Source of the DNA: Triglochin maritima | Taxonomy: Eukaryota; Streptophyta; Magnoliopsida; Alismatales; Juncaginaceae | Direction of reading: 5' to 3' | Length of the DNA: 64,000 nucleotides | Assembly: GCA_963682175.1 (NCBI GenBank) | Contig: OY821782.1 | Location: forward strand, 33,253,741-33,317,740 | Part shown: piece by piece, positions 35,626 through 46,860 of the stretch | Numbering within the stretch: the stretch's first letter is position 1 | Layout of the letters: each line of letters begins with the position of its first letter | Program-made: the position numbers and the translations under genes | The notes under the pieces: generated by a model | Database searches by the model: none | What the model was told of the DNA's origin: nothing | Seen by the model: only the letters and a program-made list of their open reading frames with translations

Positions 35626-36230
35626 AAATTGAGCTTAGGTGTTTTACCACTCCACAACTCATAAGGCGTTTTCAATACGGATTTGGATGGAACATTATTT
35701 AGTGTGTAAGCCGCAACTTCTAGTATATTACTCCAAAAGTAAAAAGGCAATTCAGCTTAACTCATCATTGACCGAACCATGTCGAGCAAATGTCCTATTT
35801 CTCCTTTCAGACACCCCATTCCATTGAGGTGTTCTGGGCGGAGTGATCTGTGGTACAATACCACACTCGTTTAGGAACGAATCAAATTCGATACTCGAAT
35901 ACTCACTTCAACGATCGGTTCATAGACATTTGATTTTCTTGTTGAGTTGGTTCTCTACTTCATTCTTGAATTCCTTGAACTTGTCAAAGGATTCACTTTT
36001 GTTTCTCATTAGATAAATATAGACATAACCACTATAGTTATCTGTGAACGTAATGAAGTACATAAAACCGTCTCTTGCACTTATACTCATTGGACAACAT
36101 ATATCAGAATGTATCAAATCCAGCAACTTATTCGCTCTTGGAACTTTCTTCTTGAAAGGCCTCTTGGTCATTTTTCCCATTAGGCAAGATTCGCACGTCT
36201 CCAATGATTTAAAATCAAGTTGACCAAGAA
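35626..36230 (-). pseudogene. pol: Copia integrase pieces of element F
   Basis: Minus strand. 36204-35920 reads METCESCLMGKMTKRPFKKK, LLDLIHSDICCPMS and YFITFTDNYSGYVYIYLM, with the first catalytic Asp present. 35900-35626 holds the C-terminal part (reverse of a PYELWSGKTPKLN block). The middle is shortened. Confidence 0.72.
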
Positions 36231-36504
36231 GCTAACCTTCTTGAAATATGTATATATAAATTATCCATATCCAAACATGATACATATGTAATATTCTTAC
36301 TAATTGAAGGCACATAATATACGTTCTTTAAACATAAATTTAAACCACTAGATAATTGAAGTTCCATGGAACCTTGTGCAATCGCGGCAATGCTTGCACC
36401 ATTTCCGACCTTCAAAATCATCTTGTTCTTCACGAGTTCCTTCCTATCCTTTAGTAGCTGCACATTAGAAATTATGTGAGAACAAGATCCGGTATCAATT
36501 ACCC
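36231..36504 (-). pseudogene. pol: Copia protease piece of element F joined to its LTR
   Basis: HWVIDTGSCSHIISNVQLLK with an intact DTG (altered to DTR in C), then NGASIAAIAQGSMELQLSSG. The frame runs directly into LTR sequence at about 36505, so the LTR end, PBS and gag have been deleted. The chimeric frame (36215-36604) is not a real gene. Confidence 0.78.
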
Positions 36505-37789
36505 AATGGGACGGTCGACCGATCTCATTATCACGACACGTACTGATAATTTCGGTCGACCCACGCATTCCGATCCTTGTCCGGTCGACCGTCCTAAAGG
36601 ACACGATCGACCGAACTCAAAACGGTCTACCGTTTTGACCCTGATTTTGCCTTTGTCAAATTTTTTATTTATCTCCAACAAAATTTGATCTTTTGGGGTT
36701 TTTAACAAGTTCATATCTTATGTAATATATTATCTTATGTAATATTAAATTATTACACCCCATAATATATACATCTCATATGAATTTATTATGATTCTAA
36801 TTATGTCAATTTTTGTGACATATTGATTTTATTGACTCACCACATGTGTCCATTTTTACATGAAACCCGACACATCATATGAACTCAAAATCAAGCTTCT
36901 TGTTTTCCAGTTTTGTAGTGTGACCTATAGGAGGATCTAAGCTAATTGACAACGATACTAAACACTAAATATCTCAAATATAAGCGATATCTAGCTACAC
37001 ATTATAGTTACCCAATTAACATAGATGTCTTTTCCACTTGAACTAAATACGATCCATTTAGTGATGTAAGTGCACCACTTGTGTCTGTCCCTTGCCTCAT
37101 GATATTAAGAATATATACAAAGTAGAAATGTGTCACCTTTGTATTATATTCATTTCTTGATCTCTTTAAGCTAATTATAACTATGTAACTTAACTCAAGT
37201 CACATTGTGCACATTATAATTTTTTTATATCAAGGGGCCTACTAATATCATCACTCAATTAAGAGGGCAATGATAATCTTTTGACTAGATATCTTTTCCA
37301 GCATAAGTCACGTTCAACCAACTTTGTCTTTATCATTATACTCATTGATAGATTTTGACAATAATCAAATTAAAACTCTTTATGTGAAAAGATATAAGTC
37401 TCACATCTTAGGATCCAAGACACAGTAAAATATTAATGACACGTAACACAATTCCATAATGTTTTACTTGTTATGTCTATTCAATATATAAAAATAATCT
37501 TTTCCTCTTTTATATACTTGTGTCGTCAAATATTTGTAGAGCTACAATAATCGATGACCAACGCGACCATCTTATCTCCATAATTAATGTTCCATGTTAA
37601 TTACCATGATTGTGAATAACTTTTGATTTATGTAAACCATTATAGTTTAGAGCTCAACGGTTAAGGACCAAGAGCCTCTTCCTTAACACTTCCAAAAGAC
37701 GAATACAATAATCAAGGAACAAAATGCTTGCACATTCAATTCATAACAATTGACATATAAAGTAAAACTTTTAGAACACATTCCTTTCA
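36505..37789 (-). repeat. 5' LTR of element F, 3' part deleted
   Basis: Reads in reverse from TGAAAGGAATG at 37789 to the GGTCGACCG cluster at about 36510-36640. The TATA, R and U5 part is missing. The palindrome cluster, lost from F's other LTR, is present here. Confidence 0.8.
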
Positions 37790-39487
37790 AATGGGAGAGT
37801 TTGAAAATTGAGGAAGATGAAGAGTATTTGTTGGCAAGGGATAGAGAGAGGCGTCTGACCAAGAAACCCTTAGATACGCCGAATCAGTCATTGCATATGC
37901 TCTTAGTGCAGCTAAATATATTGGAGTCTCTGGTGAGCCGAGCAAATATTAAGAGGAAATTTTGGCACCCGATTCAGCTGCTTGGGTGGGTGCAATGAAT
38001 GAAGATATGAAGTCTCTTTATGAGAACCAAACTTGGAAGTTGGTAAAACTTCCAAAAGGAAAAAAGGTCATTAGCTGCAAATTGGTCTTCAAGAAGAAAA
38101 TCGACTCTCAATGTGAGGTACAAAGCTCGATTAGTTGCTCGTGATTTTAGTCACATGAAGGGTGTGTATTATAGCGATATTTTCTCACTCGTTGTGAAGC
38201 ATACTTCTATTCATGTTTTGTTGAGTTTGGTTGCAATTCATGATTTAGAGTTAGAGCAACTTGATGTGAAGACCACTTTCTTACATGGAGAATTAAAGGA
38301 GCAGATTTACATGTCCCAAGTGGAGGGCTTTGTGGTCGAGGGTAAAGAGAATCAAGTCTATTTGCTAAAGACGTCACTTTATGGGTTAAAGTAGTCGCCT
38401 CGACAATGGTATAAAAGGTTTAATTCCTTTATGGTTGGACATGGTTACAACAGATCAAAGTATGATTGCTGCATTTACTGAAAGGTATTTCCGGATGGCT
38501 CTCTTCTTTTGTTATTATTCTATGTAGGTGATATGTTGGTAGCAGATAAGGACAAGTCTACAATACTTGAGCTTAAAGAATTGTTAAAGGCAGAGTTTGA
38601 GATGAAGGATCTCGGTTCAGCGAAGAGATTTCTAGGTATGGAGATCCGTCGTGATCGTGAATGCAAGAGTTACTTTCTCTCCCAGCAGTAATATATTGAG
38701 AAGGTCTTGCATCATTTTGGCATGGAAGGTGTCAAGTCTGAAAGAATTCCTCTCGCCGTGCATTTTAAGCTCTTGATAGACTTGTGTCCCAAGAAGGAGG
38801 AGGATAAGACATACATGTCGCATACGCCTTATACTGTTGTAGTTGGCAGCTTGATGTATGCTATGATATGCATTCGTCCAGATATAGCTCAGGCGGTCAG
38901 TGTTGTGAGCCGCTACATGTCGAATTCAGGAAAGGAGCATTGGTCAGCTGGGAAGTGGATTCTCAGGTACCTGAAAGGTACAACGAAGCTATCTCTGAAA
39001 TTTGGTCGATCTTCGTATTTGTTGATGGGGTTTGTTGATGCCGATTACACGGGAGACCACGATAGACGAAGATCTATGACTGGTTATGTGTTCACTGTTG
39101 GGAGCACGACTATTAGCTGGAAAGCGACGTTGCAACATACTGTTGCTTTGTCTACGACGGAGGTAGAGTATATGGCAGCGACCAAGGGTATAAAGGAAGC
39201 TCTTTGGCTGAAGGGTATATTTGGAGAGCTTAGTCTAGGTCAGGATACAATGGTTGTTTATTGTAATAGTCAGAGTGTCATTCATTCGACGAAGGATCAG
39301 ATGTACCACGAGAACATGATGCATATCGACGTCCGTTATCACTTCATTTGGGAAGTTGTTGCTGAAGGGAGGTGTGGTGGTGAAGAAGGTGGGCACAAAA
39401 GATAATCCGGCTGATATGTTGACGAAACCAGTTATTTCAACTAAGTTCATGGTATGCTTGAACTTGGTTGGTTTGAGCTCCGAGTAG
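37790..39487 (+). pseudogene. pol: Copia RT and RNase H of element E, broken
   Basis: Resumes E after F. RT: MNEDMKSLYENQTWKLVKLP (about 37995), RYKARLVARDFSHMKGVYYS (38113), LEQLDVKTTFLHGELKEQIY, stop after LLKTSLYGLK (38394), then FYVGDMLVADKDK where the catalytic YVDD has become YVGD. RNase H: PYTVVVGSLMYAMICIRPD, FVDADYTGDHDRRRSMTGYV, LSTTEVEYMAATKGIKEALW, QSVIHSTKDQMYHEN, with a frameshift near 39370 before DNPADMLTKP. Tork-type throughout. At least four lesions. Confidence 0.82.
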
Positions 39488-39555
39488 GTGGAGCTACAAC
39501 TACAACACAACAAGGAAGGAAAGTGTTCCTTCAAGTTTCGGGGGCTATTCAAGGT

Positions 39556-39567
39556 AAAGGTGGAGAT
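39556..39567 (+). other. Polypurine tract of element E
   Basis: AAAGGTGGAGAT directly before the TGTTGTTG start of the 3' LTR. Confidence 0.8.
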
Positions 39568-40416
39568 TGTTGTTGTTTACCTTGAATATGTGAATTAAGT
39601 ATTTGTGTGGGAAAAACAGACAATCGGTCGACCGGTATTGCAGCTTGACGTGCAGTACAAAGTGCCTGTCGTTTTTCGATCGACCGGTCATTCTCAATCG
39701 GTCAATCGTTTCTATGTATGCACATCCAGGAAAAGTGCCTGGAATTTTTGGTCGATCGGTAGTTCTCAACCGGTCGACCCTGTTTGCATTTGGAGGTTCG
39801 GGAGAATTGCCTAGAGTTTTTCGGTCGACTGGTTCTCAACCGGTCGATAGGCTGAAGTTATGTTACATTGCCTGGAGATTTTTGGTCGACCGAAGGAACG
39901 CAACGGTCGACCGATGGAGCCCAGAGTCTGTTACGAGTTTAAGTTCGATTGACCGTTTCACGCGTTCGGTCGACCGATTAGAACAGTTCAGCCCACGTTC
40001 TGCACTTTTCTCCACCCGATTTTGGTGCAATTAATACTTGATTTAGCTTACTATATAAAGATAGTTTCGTCCCCCTTTGTAATACATCTAATTACTATTG
40101 TCTACTTTGCATTCTTGAGAGAAAAGAGAGAGAGAGAGCATCATTGTGGATTCGGTAGCAGCAAATTCAGCCGAGAATTTTCGCTGGTTGGTCATGTGTT
40201 ATGTAAGTCTCCATTGTAATACGTTTTTTTCTATAGTAGATTGAGGTTGTGTCGTCCGTGGTTTTTCCCGCATTGAGTTTCCACGTTAAATCTTGTGTTC
40301 TTGCGTGTTTTGCGTGGTTTGATGTTTGTGGATTTGCATTTTTTGTTTCTTTTTTTCATTGGATTTGTTATTTTTCGTTCCACTGCGTATTTTGGAATTG
40401 AATATATTCCCTAACA
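39568..40416 (+). repeat. 3' LTR of element E (849 bp)
   Basis: Starts TGTTGTTGTTTACC and ends TTCCCTAACA. U3 (39624-39990) is rich in GGTCGACCG and decayed forms. The TATA box TATATAAAG is at 40052-40060, and a short (GA)n run follows near 40125. Confidence 0.82.
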
Positions 40417-40800
40417 TTACCTTTCTTTAATGTCAATAGGTAGATTGACCTTAAAGCTCTTGTCCATTGTTAGTGACATAGACCTGAATGGGGAAAAATA
40501 TTTATGAACAAATAGATGAACAAAAAGGAGAACAAATGAGATGCATTAACAAATGACTGGGAATTCAATTTTTATGACCACTAGCAACTAAAGTTGTTCG
40601 AAGCCAGGGTTTAGATCGGAAAATCATAATAAACTCGGCTTACCTTTCTACCATTCTGGTATGTGTACCAGTGGCCGAACGATTGGCCATTACCACAATT
40701 TCTTTTGTTTGTTGCATTTTCTTGGTGAACCACACTACTCCTAGGATTCACAAAACCTGTAGAGGGATGTGGTGAATCTTCAGCAACAACTTGAAGCCTT
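40417..40800 (-). pseudogene. Decayed copy of terminal exons of the 60 kb gene
   Basis: Aligns with 60498-60880. The penultimate exon (40421-40483, minus) has stops where the 60 kb copy reads VYVTKNGQELSGQSAYRHYR. The preceding exon (40644 to about 40793) stays open and reads PHPSTGFVNPRSSVVHQEN and CGNGQSFGHWYTYQNGRK up to its splice donor. Here the frame is correct where the 60 kb copy has an extra base. Element E lies exactly at the splice donor following the penultimate exon, and the last exon is gone. Confidence 0.7.
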
Positions 40801-41138
40801 CGACTTGCCACCTGATTGAGTACAGAGGATCTTGGAACCTTGCAGCAACAACTTCAAGCTACTGCAAACAAAGTAATTTTGCTTTGACGGTGCATCTGAG
40901 AACAGAATTTTAAAAAAAGAAAGGAGAATAGTTAATCATAATGCTTTATTTCATCATGCAACATTCATTAAAATCTGGCAATTTGTAGTTGCCTAGAAGA
41001 GGAGGACAAACATAAAAAATGTCACTACACAAAAGAAGAGAAACCAAGAGATAGCTTTAATTACACACATATATGATGCATTAAGGCTGGTGGTTCAGGC
41101 AACACCTTGGAACTGACAGGTAACTCATATATCTAATA
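40801..41138. other. Intergenic or intronic spacer
   Basis: About 340 bp between the decayed gene copy and LTR#2. It may be intron of that copy. No ORF, repeat or RNA gene recognised. Confidence 0.4.
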
Positions 41139-42052
41139 TGTTAGAATGGATGGGTTTTAGTAATGCATTTGTTTGGCTTTTGAAAAGATAAGGCTTAAGC
41201 TAAAGGTGATGAGAGGATTGGTGGAAATGGAGGTGTAAGTTAAGATGGATGTAGATGATTGGAAGATATGTAGGTGGGTTAAAGTTGAGTTTATATATAT
41301 AGGATATATGTTGGTGAAATCGGGAGAGAGGCTTGGGACTTAAAAACGTAAGGTGGAGTTGAGTGAGAGAGGGTGAGAGAAGAAGAAGGTGGCAAGTTGT
41401 TCTCTTCGCGTCGAAGCACCGGAAGGATGAAGAAAGGAAAGGAAGTGAGGTTATCGGTGTTGTGTGGAACTCCGGCAATCGCGAAGAAGAAGTATGCCAA
41501 GTTCGAATTAGTAACTCACACTAGGTGTGTGAGGGTTTGAATGGATCGCCGGAGGCTTGAAACCTCGCCGGTGAAACGTGCAGTAGGAATTTCATGGTAG
41601 AACGGTCGACCGCCGTGGGTTTCGGTCGACCAAATTCAGTGTAAAAGATGATGTTTTTCCCTTGCCGGTTGAACAATGCGCTTAGCGGTTGACCGGTTAA
41701 GCATGATTCGCGAGAAGAAGAAAACCCTTGTGATTTTCGGTCGAACGTGACCACTTTGCCGTTCGACCGTCTGATTGTAAAATAAGTCGGTTTGGATTTA
41801 TACTGCTAGACAGTCAACCGATTAAATGAACTGTTTGACCGGTAACTTAAATAACTAAATGGATGTTCGACCGATTAATGAGTAAGTTTGACCGATTGAT
41901 GACTAGGAATTTCTAGGATACCCCTGGTAGTTTTCGGTTGAATGGGACCCTTTGTCATTCGACCGTTGATATGAATATTATAATGTTTTGAAACAGTAAA
42001 TGGTTGACCGGTTATGTGAAGTTGTTCGACCGTTTGTGTAGTTTTGGTCAAC

Positions 42053-43589
42053 TGATTGACATCATTTCATGTTTATATTTGTACCTTATATCCATTATCT
42101 TACACCTAAGCAATGCTACGTGACGAGTTTTATATTTAGTTTTCAGGAATAAAGAGGTTTGAAGAGAAGAGCCATGAAAGGACCCAAAAACAGGAAAAAA
42201 GACTTAATTGTGAGACCTGGGGACTAAGATGCAAGGGAGAAGGACCTGATCGTAAGACCGAAGGACCTAAGAGCAAAACAGAAAACTCCACACCATCATG
42301 GGGAGTATTTTGGCAATTCGATTCGGGTCGGAGCTCCAACAAACCAAGTAGATGCATCAAAGACCAAGAAATACTTCCAGCAACGCCCAACACAAAACCA
42401 AGACGGATCTGGGCCTTATAGACCGCCAATTGGCGGTCTGGATCAGCCCAGATCCGCTCAGCTTTCTCCTGGACTTGTATTAATGTGTGTTTAGGCTATT
42501 TTTGGTATTGGTTTAGTCCCACATCGGGGGATTGTCCCGGATTAGCTTTTTCCATGCTTATAAATAGAACTCTTCACCTTCCATTGTATCTATCTCTCTC
42601 TTTGGTAGCATCTTCCCTACTAAGAGTGAAGCCTTGAATCAAACTCTGGTGGAGGAAGAGCTGCTTGTAATTTGAGTGAGTTAATAATAGATGTTTTCAT
42701 TAGTTTGTTAATTCTTGCTTAGTTATTTCCTTTAATGTGTTTGTTTGGTGCTTGTTTAGTTTTACGCTTCTTTAATATTTCTTGCTTGATTAGTATAGTT
42801 TCATTTCAGTATAATGCTTCATTTTATTAGAGTAGTTAGTTTAAATATGAGTGAGTAGTTCCATCCCCATTTGGGGGGTGGAGAAATATATGATATAATC
42901 ATGTAGTGTATTAAGTGTGTCTTATCTTTATCCCTTGAGCTTTATATGATTTCCATAACCATCTAATGAGTTTTCACTCTTATCTTTGATATGCTAATGC
43001 TCTTGAATGAAGCTTAGCTTATGCTTTGATTAGTGGACCTATTCTATGGGGAATGATAATGTTAGGATATGGATGAAGCTAATATTGGAAACACAATTTG
43101 TAGTGTATGTGCTCTTGTTGCCTTTACCTTAGCTAATGTCTTGTATGTTTTAATGATGTAGTCTTATCTTAATTCATGTGGAGGCATAGTAGGGTCTAGT
43201 CTTTATACTTGAGTTCATTTAGCTTCATCACAATTATTGTCTTGTATGTTTTAATGATGTAGTCTTATCTTAATTCATGTGGAGGCAAAGTTGGATGTAG
43301 TTTTATGATTTCATGCACTACATGTTGTGAGGAGTTTAATTGAACACACACACACACACATCTTCATATTCACATTATTTCTCTACCCCCTATGGGGCTT
43401 AGTTTTATTGTTTATCTTCATTTCTTTTTTGCATCTTAGTGTAGTTTAGTGTAACCAACATTTCTCTCCTTCTTTTTACCTCTCGCCTTCGAACAAACCA
43501 ATCGTTGACACACCTCCCAGTGGACGACCCATATTTGCCACCGCTTCAACGCGACAGTGCACTTGCGGTTAATATAAAACGATCAATCA
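42053..43589 (+). repeat. 5' LTR of element A
   Basis: Starts TGATTGACATC and ends ACGATCAATCA. U3 holds the perfect palindrome AGACCGCCAATTGGCGGTCT (42420-42439). The TATA box TATAAATA is at 42559-42566. Two copies of TCTTGTATGTTTTAATGATG about 100 bp apart (43139 and 43240) and a (CA)n run near 43350 lie downstream. Confidence 0.94.
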
Positions 43590-43595
43590 AGTTTT

Positions 43596-43615
43596 TGGCG
43601 CTGTTGCCGGGGAGG
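43596..43615 (+). other. Primer binding site of element A
   Basis: TGGCGCTGTTGCCGGGGAGG, one transition from the PBS of B and D, tRNA-Asp type. Confidence 0.9.
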
Positions 43616-44643
43616 TGCTCTCTCCAGACGTTGGTTTGGACGATTCGAGGGGGTTTTAATTTTTTGTTTCCAGTTTTTCTTAGTTTCAGGGAACCATCGG
43701 ATCAAGGGGAGGCTACTGGACAAGGTTGAGGAACAGAATCCCTAAAAGGACCGCCAATCAGCGGTTGGAGACCGTCAATTGGCAGCCTGGTGAGGGTTTC
43801 GTGCTCTCAAATTTTTGCTGGTAGTTAGTTCTGTAATTTGTGTTATCTGGGAGCCCTATTTTGCATGCTGTGACTTCTCCTTTGCTCCCAGATCATTAAT
43901 CACTCCCCCATTAATCAACTTGGCCTTAAAATCCAAAGCAAAAGACTAGACTTTCTTATTTGTTTAGGTCACACATCATGTATTGACTTAGCCACATAGT
44001 TGTCTTTTCTTTTAGCTTTATTTTCAATTGTTGAGTGCTGGCGTGAGGTAAGCAATTTCCTACACTCATTCATTCATCTCGTATGCCCACGCATTAGTTA
44101 GTAGGAATTAAATCAGGACAAGAGTGAGCGAGCGTTTGATTGGAGCGATTGATTGCTAGACTTAGGATCAAAACGCTATTAACGAGGGGTTGTCCCATAA
44201 AAGATAAGGTGGGGGATTTCATCACCCTTTCCGTCGCCCCAAAAATCACTCTTAATAAAGCCTTAACTAAAAGCAAGTAGACATTGGCCCTAAGATTGCG
44301 GGCGCACTAGGAGAGTGATCTAGTTGAGACCGTCATGACCTGATCGGCGTTGCCTACCTTGTCGATAGTAGGAGGTATTGGATCTCCGGATCTGGTATCA
44401 CTTGCTGGGCATTGTGGTCCTCGTTGTAGGGAGGTGAGGCGTGTCGAGGCTAGTGACCTCGAAGTTAGGCGTCGTCTAGCCTAAGGACCCATTGCCTTAC
44501 ATTGTTTGAGTCGTGCTTGCTAGTTAGGCTTGTTCCTGATCCCACTACCCACGCTAGCTCTAGGGATTCTTCCCTCCTCACCTGAGTCCTCTCCTAATCT
44601 ATTCTCTACGTTTAGTCTCCTCCTCTAGTACACCTTCTGTTGT
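43616..44643 (+). other. 5' leader of element A
   Basis: Non-coding. Imperfect palindromes GACCGCCAATCAGCGGT (about 43749) and AGACCGTCAATTGGCAGCCT (43769-43788) start about 152 nt after the PBS start and resemble the U3 palindrome of the same element. The block GGTGGGGGATTTCATCACCC is at about 44209. Confidence 0.65.
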
Positions 44644-46860
44644 GTGTTGTTTAGAGTCGAGTCGAGCATTTTTATGCGAGGTTGGGCTCGTTCTGGTGAG
44701 AGCGCTCGACTAGAGAGAGTGCATATTTCTGAGATGGACGGTCTTGGTGATCGACCATCTCCGCCTCGTGCTCCTTTGGAGCAAGAGGCCGAGTCGTCTC
44801 GTGGTGGTGAGGGAGACCGGGTTCCATACATGGAGTACCTCGGAACGCTCCCACCACCACGTAGACCTCCTTCTCCTCCTCCTCTGACTCGAGAGGAAGG
44901 GAGATTCGGTCAGGATTGAGTTCTTGGTGCACCACCACCTTTAGCTCGACAGGATAGACCGATGACTTTGTGGGAGCGGACCCATCCTGTTCGGGCCGCG
45001 CAACCTTCTTGCATAGTTGTTCCCCCTGCTCGCGGGAACAACTATGAGCTGAAACCTAAATATGTGAGCATGCTTCCAACCTTTACTGCCAATAAGGAGG
45101 ATCCATATATCTTTATACGCGAATTCGAGGAAGTATGCTCCATGTTCAAGCTTCAACAGCTTGACAAGGATTCAGTCTGGTTGAGGATGATTTCTTTCGC
45201 ATTGAACGTGTGTAGTAGGTGTGGACTGTCGGGACATGATGACTTGGAATGCGCTTACGTTCCAAGGGATACTGAGCATGCAAATGCGATGTATCAACCA
45301 AGGCCCCGTAATGACCCGTACAGTCACTCCTACAACCCGGGATGGCGTAACCATCCTAACTTCTCTTGGGGGCCTAGTGGGGGTCACGGTCAGAGCTCGC
45401 ACGCTCAACCTCAACCTCCACACCCATCGGCGACCTACCAACCCCCACATCAAAGGTCTTAACACCAAAATTACCAACCTGCTCATGCCTCATCGTCGGA
45501 TTATTCGAACCAGACTCCACCACCTCAGCGGGTTGACCCCAAGGACCCTTCTAGTGATCCGATCCTTCAAGCGTTCATGCAGAGCATGCAAAGTACAGTC
45601 AAGGCTTTGGAAATGGAAGTTAGCCAGTTTGCTCATCAATTCCATGAACACGAGAAGGGTCAGTTCCCGAGTCAACTTGTGGTTAATCCCAGGGGTCAGC
45701 CTGCCCATGCTAGGCAGAATGTACACAATGTTGAAAGTGACCCTTCCCAACATGCAAATGTTGTCCATACCTTGAGATCGGGAAGGGTCGTTGACAATAA
45801 TGTGGAAATGCCTGAAGCCAACCCTGTTGACGAGTCTTCCGAGGAGAGTCTTGAGCCTGTTAAGGAACCTAATTCTGAGACTCCTCCTCGTGATTCTTAT
45901 GTCCCCAAGGCACCATTCCCTCATAGGTTGACTAAAAAACGTGATGAGCATTGGGACAAGATCGTTGAGGTACTTAGGCAAGTCAAGGTGAATATCCCGT
46001 TGTTGGACGTTGTTCAACAAATGCCACCGTATGCCAAGTTCCTCAAGGACTTTTGCACCACCAAGAGAAAAATAAATGTTCCCAAAAAGGCCTTTTTGGC
46101 CACCAATGTGAGCTCAATATTGACACAACCCATGAATGTCAAGTACAAGGACCCAGGTTGTCCAACTGTCTCTTGCATAATTGGGAATGTGACAATCTCT
46201 CAAGCTTTATTGGATTTGGGGGCATCTGTGAATATCCTGCCTTACTCTGTCTATGTCAACCTTGAAATAGGTGATCTTAAACCAACGAGGACAACCCTCC
46301 AGTTGGCTGACAGATCCGTCAAGATTCCACGAGGGAGTGTGGAGGATGTCCTTATCAAAGTGGGTGAGTTCGTATTTCCAGTTGATTTCATCATCTTGGA
46401 TACTGAACCCATGTCCAACCCACAAGAACAAATTCCTGTGATCCTTGGGAGGCCATTTCTCGTGACATCTAATGTTTTGATCAATTGTCGCAATGGCTTG
46501 ATGAGGTTGTCGTTTGGAAACCTCACGGCGGATTTCAACATCTTCACTCTTGGTAAGCAGCCCAGGCTCTTCGACGACACTATCAGAGCCAATTTCATCC
46601 AGGACACGGATGAGCCCGATTCATTAGGCATGTTCGACTCACATCGACATATTATTGAGGTGCCTAATGACCAGGTTACGAGTGAAGAGGATCTTGAGGA
46701 ATCCGCCAGCGTATCTCTGGACGAGGAGGCACATCTGGGTGCTTGCTCCTCTTACCCCGTGGCCCTTGAGCCACTTGAAAGTAACTCTGAATCCGACAAG
46801 GACCCACCTCTAGTCGAGCTTAAACCACTCCCCGATAACCTAAAGTACATCTTTTTAGGG
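44644..46860 (+). pseudogene. gag: gag-protease of element A, broken
   Basis: The N-terminal part (44644-44919) is rich in Arg and Pro and ends in a stop. The frame resumes at about 44925 with NNYELKPKYVSMLPTF and FIREFEEVCSMFKLQQL. It then jumps from SFALN straight to the zinc knuckle CSRCGLSGHDDLEC (about 45211), a deletion of the second half of capsid compared with B and D. A stop lies at 45460. The long frame 45577-46968 holds the linker, PYAKFLKDFCTTKRKINVP, protease active site LLDLGASVNILP (about 46206) and VILGRPFL, ending with an acidic tail. DLG is normal in this lineage. Confidence 0.85.

Larger units (their letters stand above)
31168..37789 (-). mobile_element. Rearranged Angela-like Ty1/Copia element F
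   Basis: Minus-strand relative of element C, bounded by LTR ends TGTAGCATTTCGTG (31168) and CATTCCTTTCA (37789). Flanks AAGGG (31163-31167) and AATGG (37790-37794) look like a duplication with one change. Inside are an RNase H piece, an Athila-type LTR, two halves of a G-like LTR around a plus-strand RT piece, an integrase piece and a protease piece fused to the LTR. Gag and most of RT are missing. Confidence 0.78.
27415..40416 (+). mobile_element. Tork-like Ty1/Copia element E, 5' end lost, heavily interrupted
   Basis: Gag, integrase, RT and RNase H of a Tork/Tnt1-type Copia, with a PPT and an 849-bp 3' LTR. Its 5' LTR, PBS and gag start are missing; C adjoins it at 27414. Solo LTR G and element F are inserted in it, and removing them restores gene order. 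The 3' LTR is followed by TTACC (40417-40421), which at the paralogous site (about 60497-60502) is uninterrupted, so TTACC is the likely target site. Confidence 0.8.

Noticed and set aside
43340..43370. (CA)n run as a regulatory repeat
   Set aside because: Short simple repeat present in both LTRs of A; nothing beyond ordinary microsatellite.
46206..46240. Protease DLG in place of DTG as a lesion
   Set aside because: All three Athila-like elements here have LLDLGAS, and it is typical of the lineage, so it is not damage.
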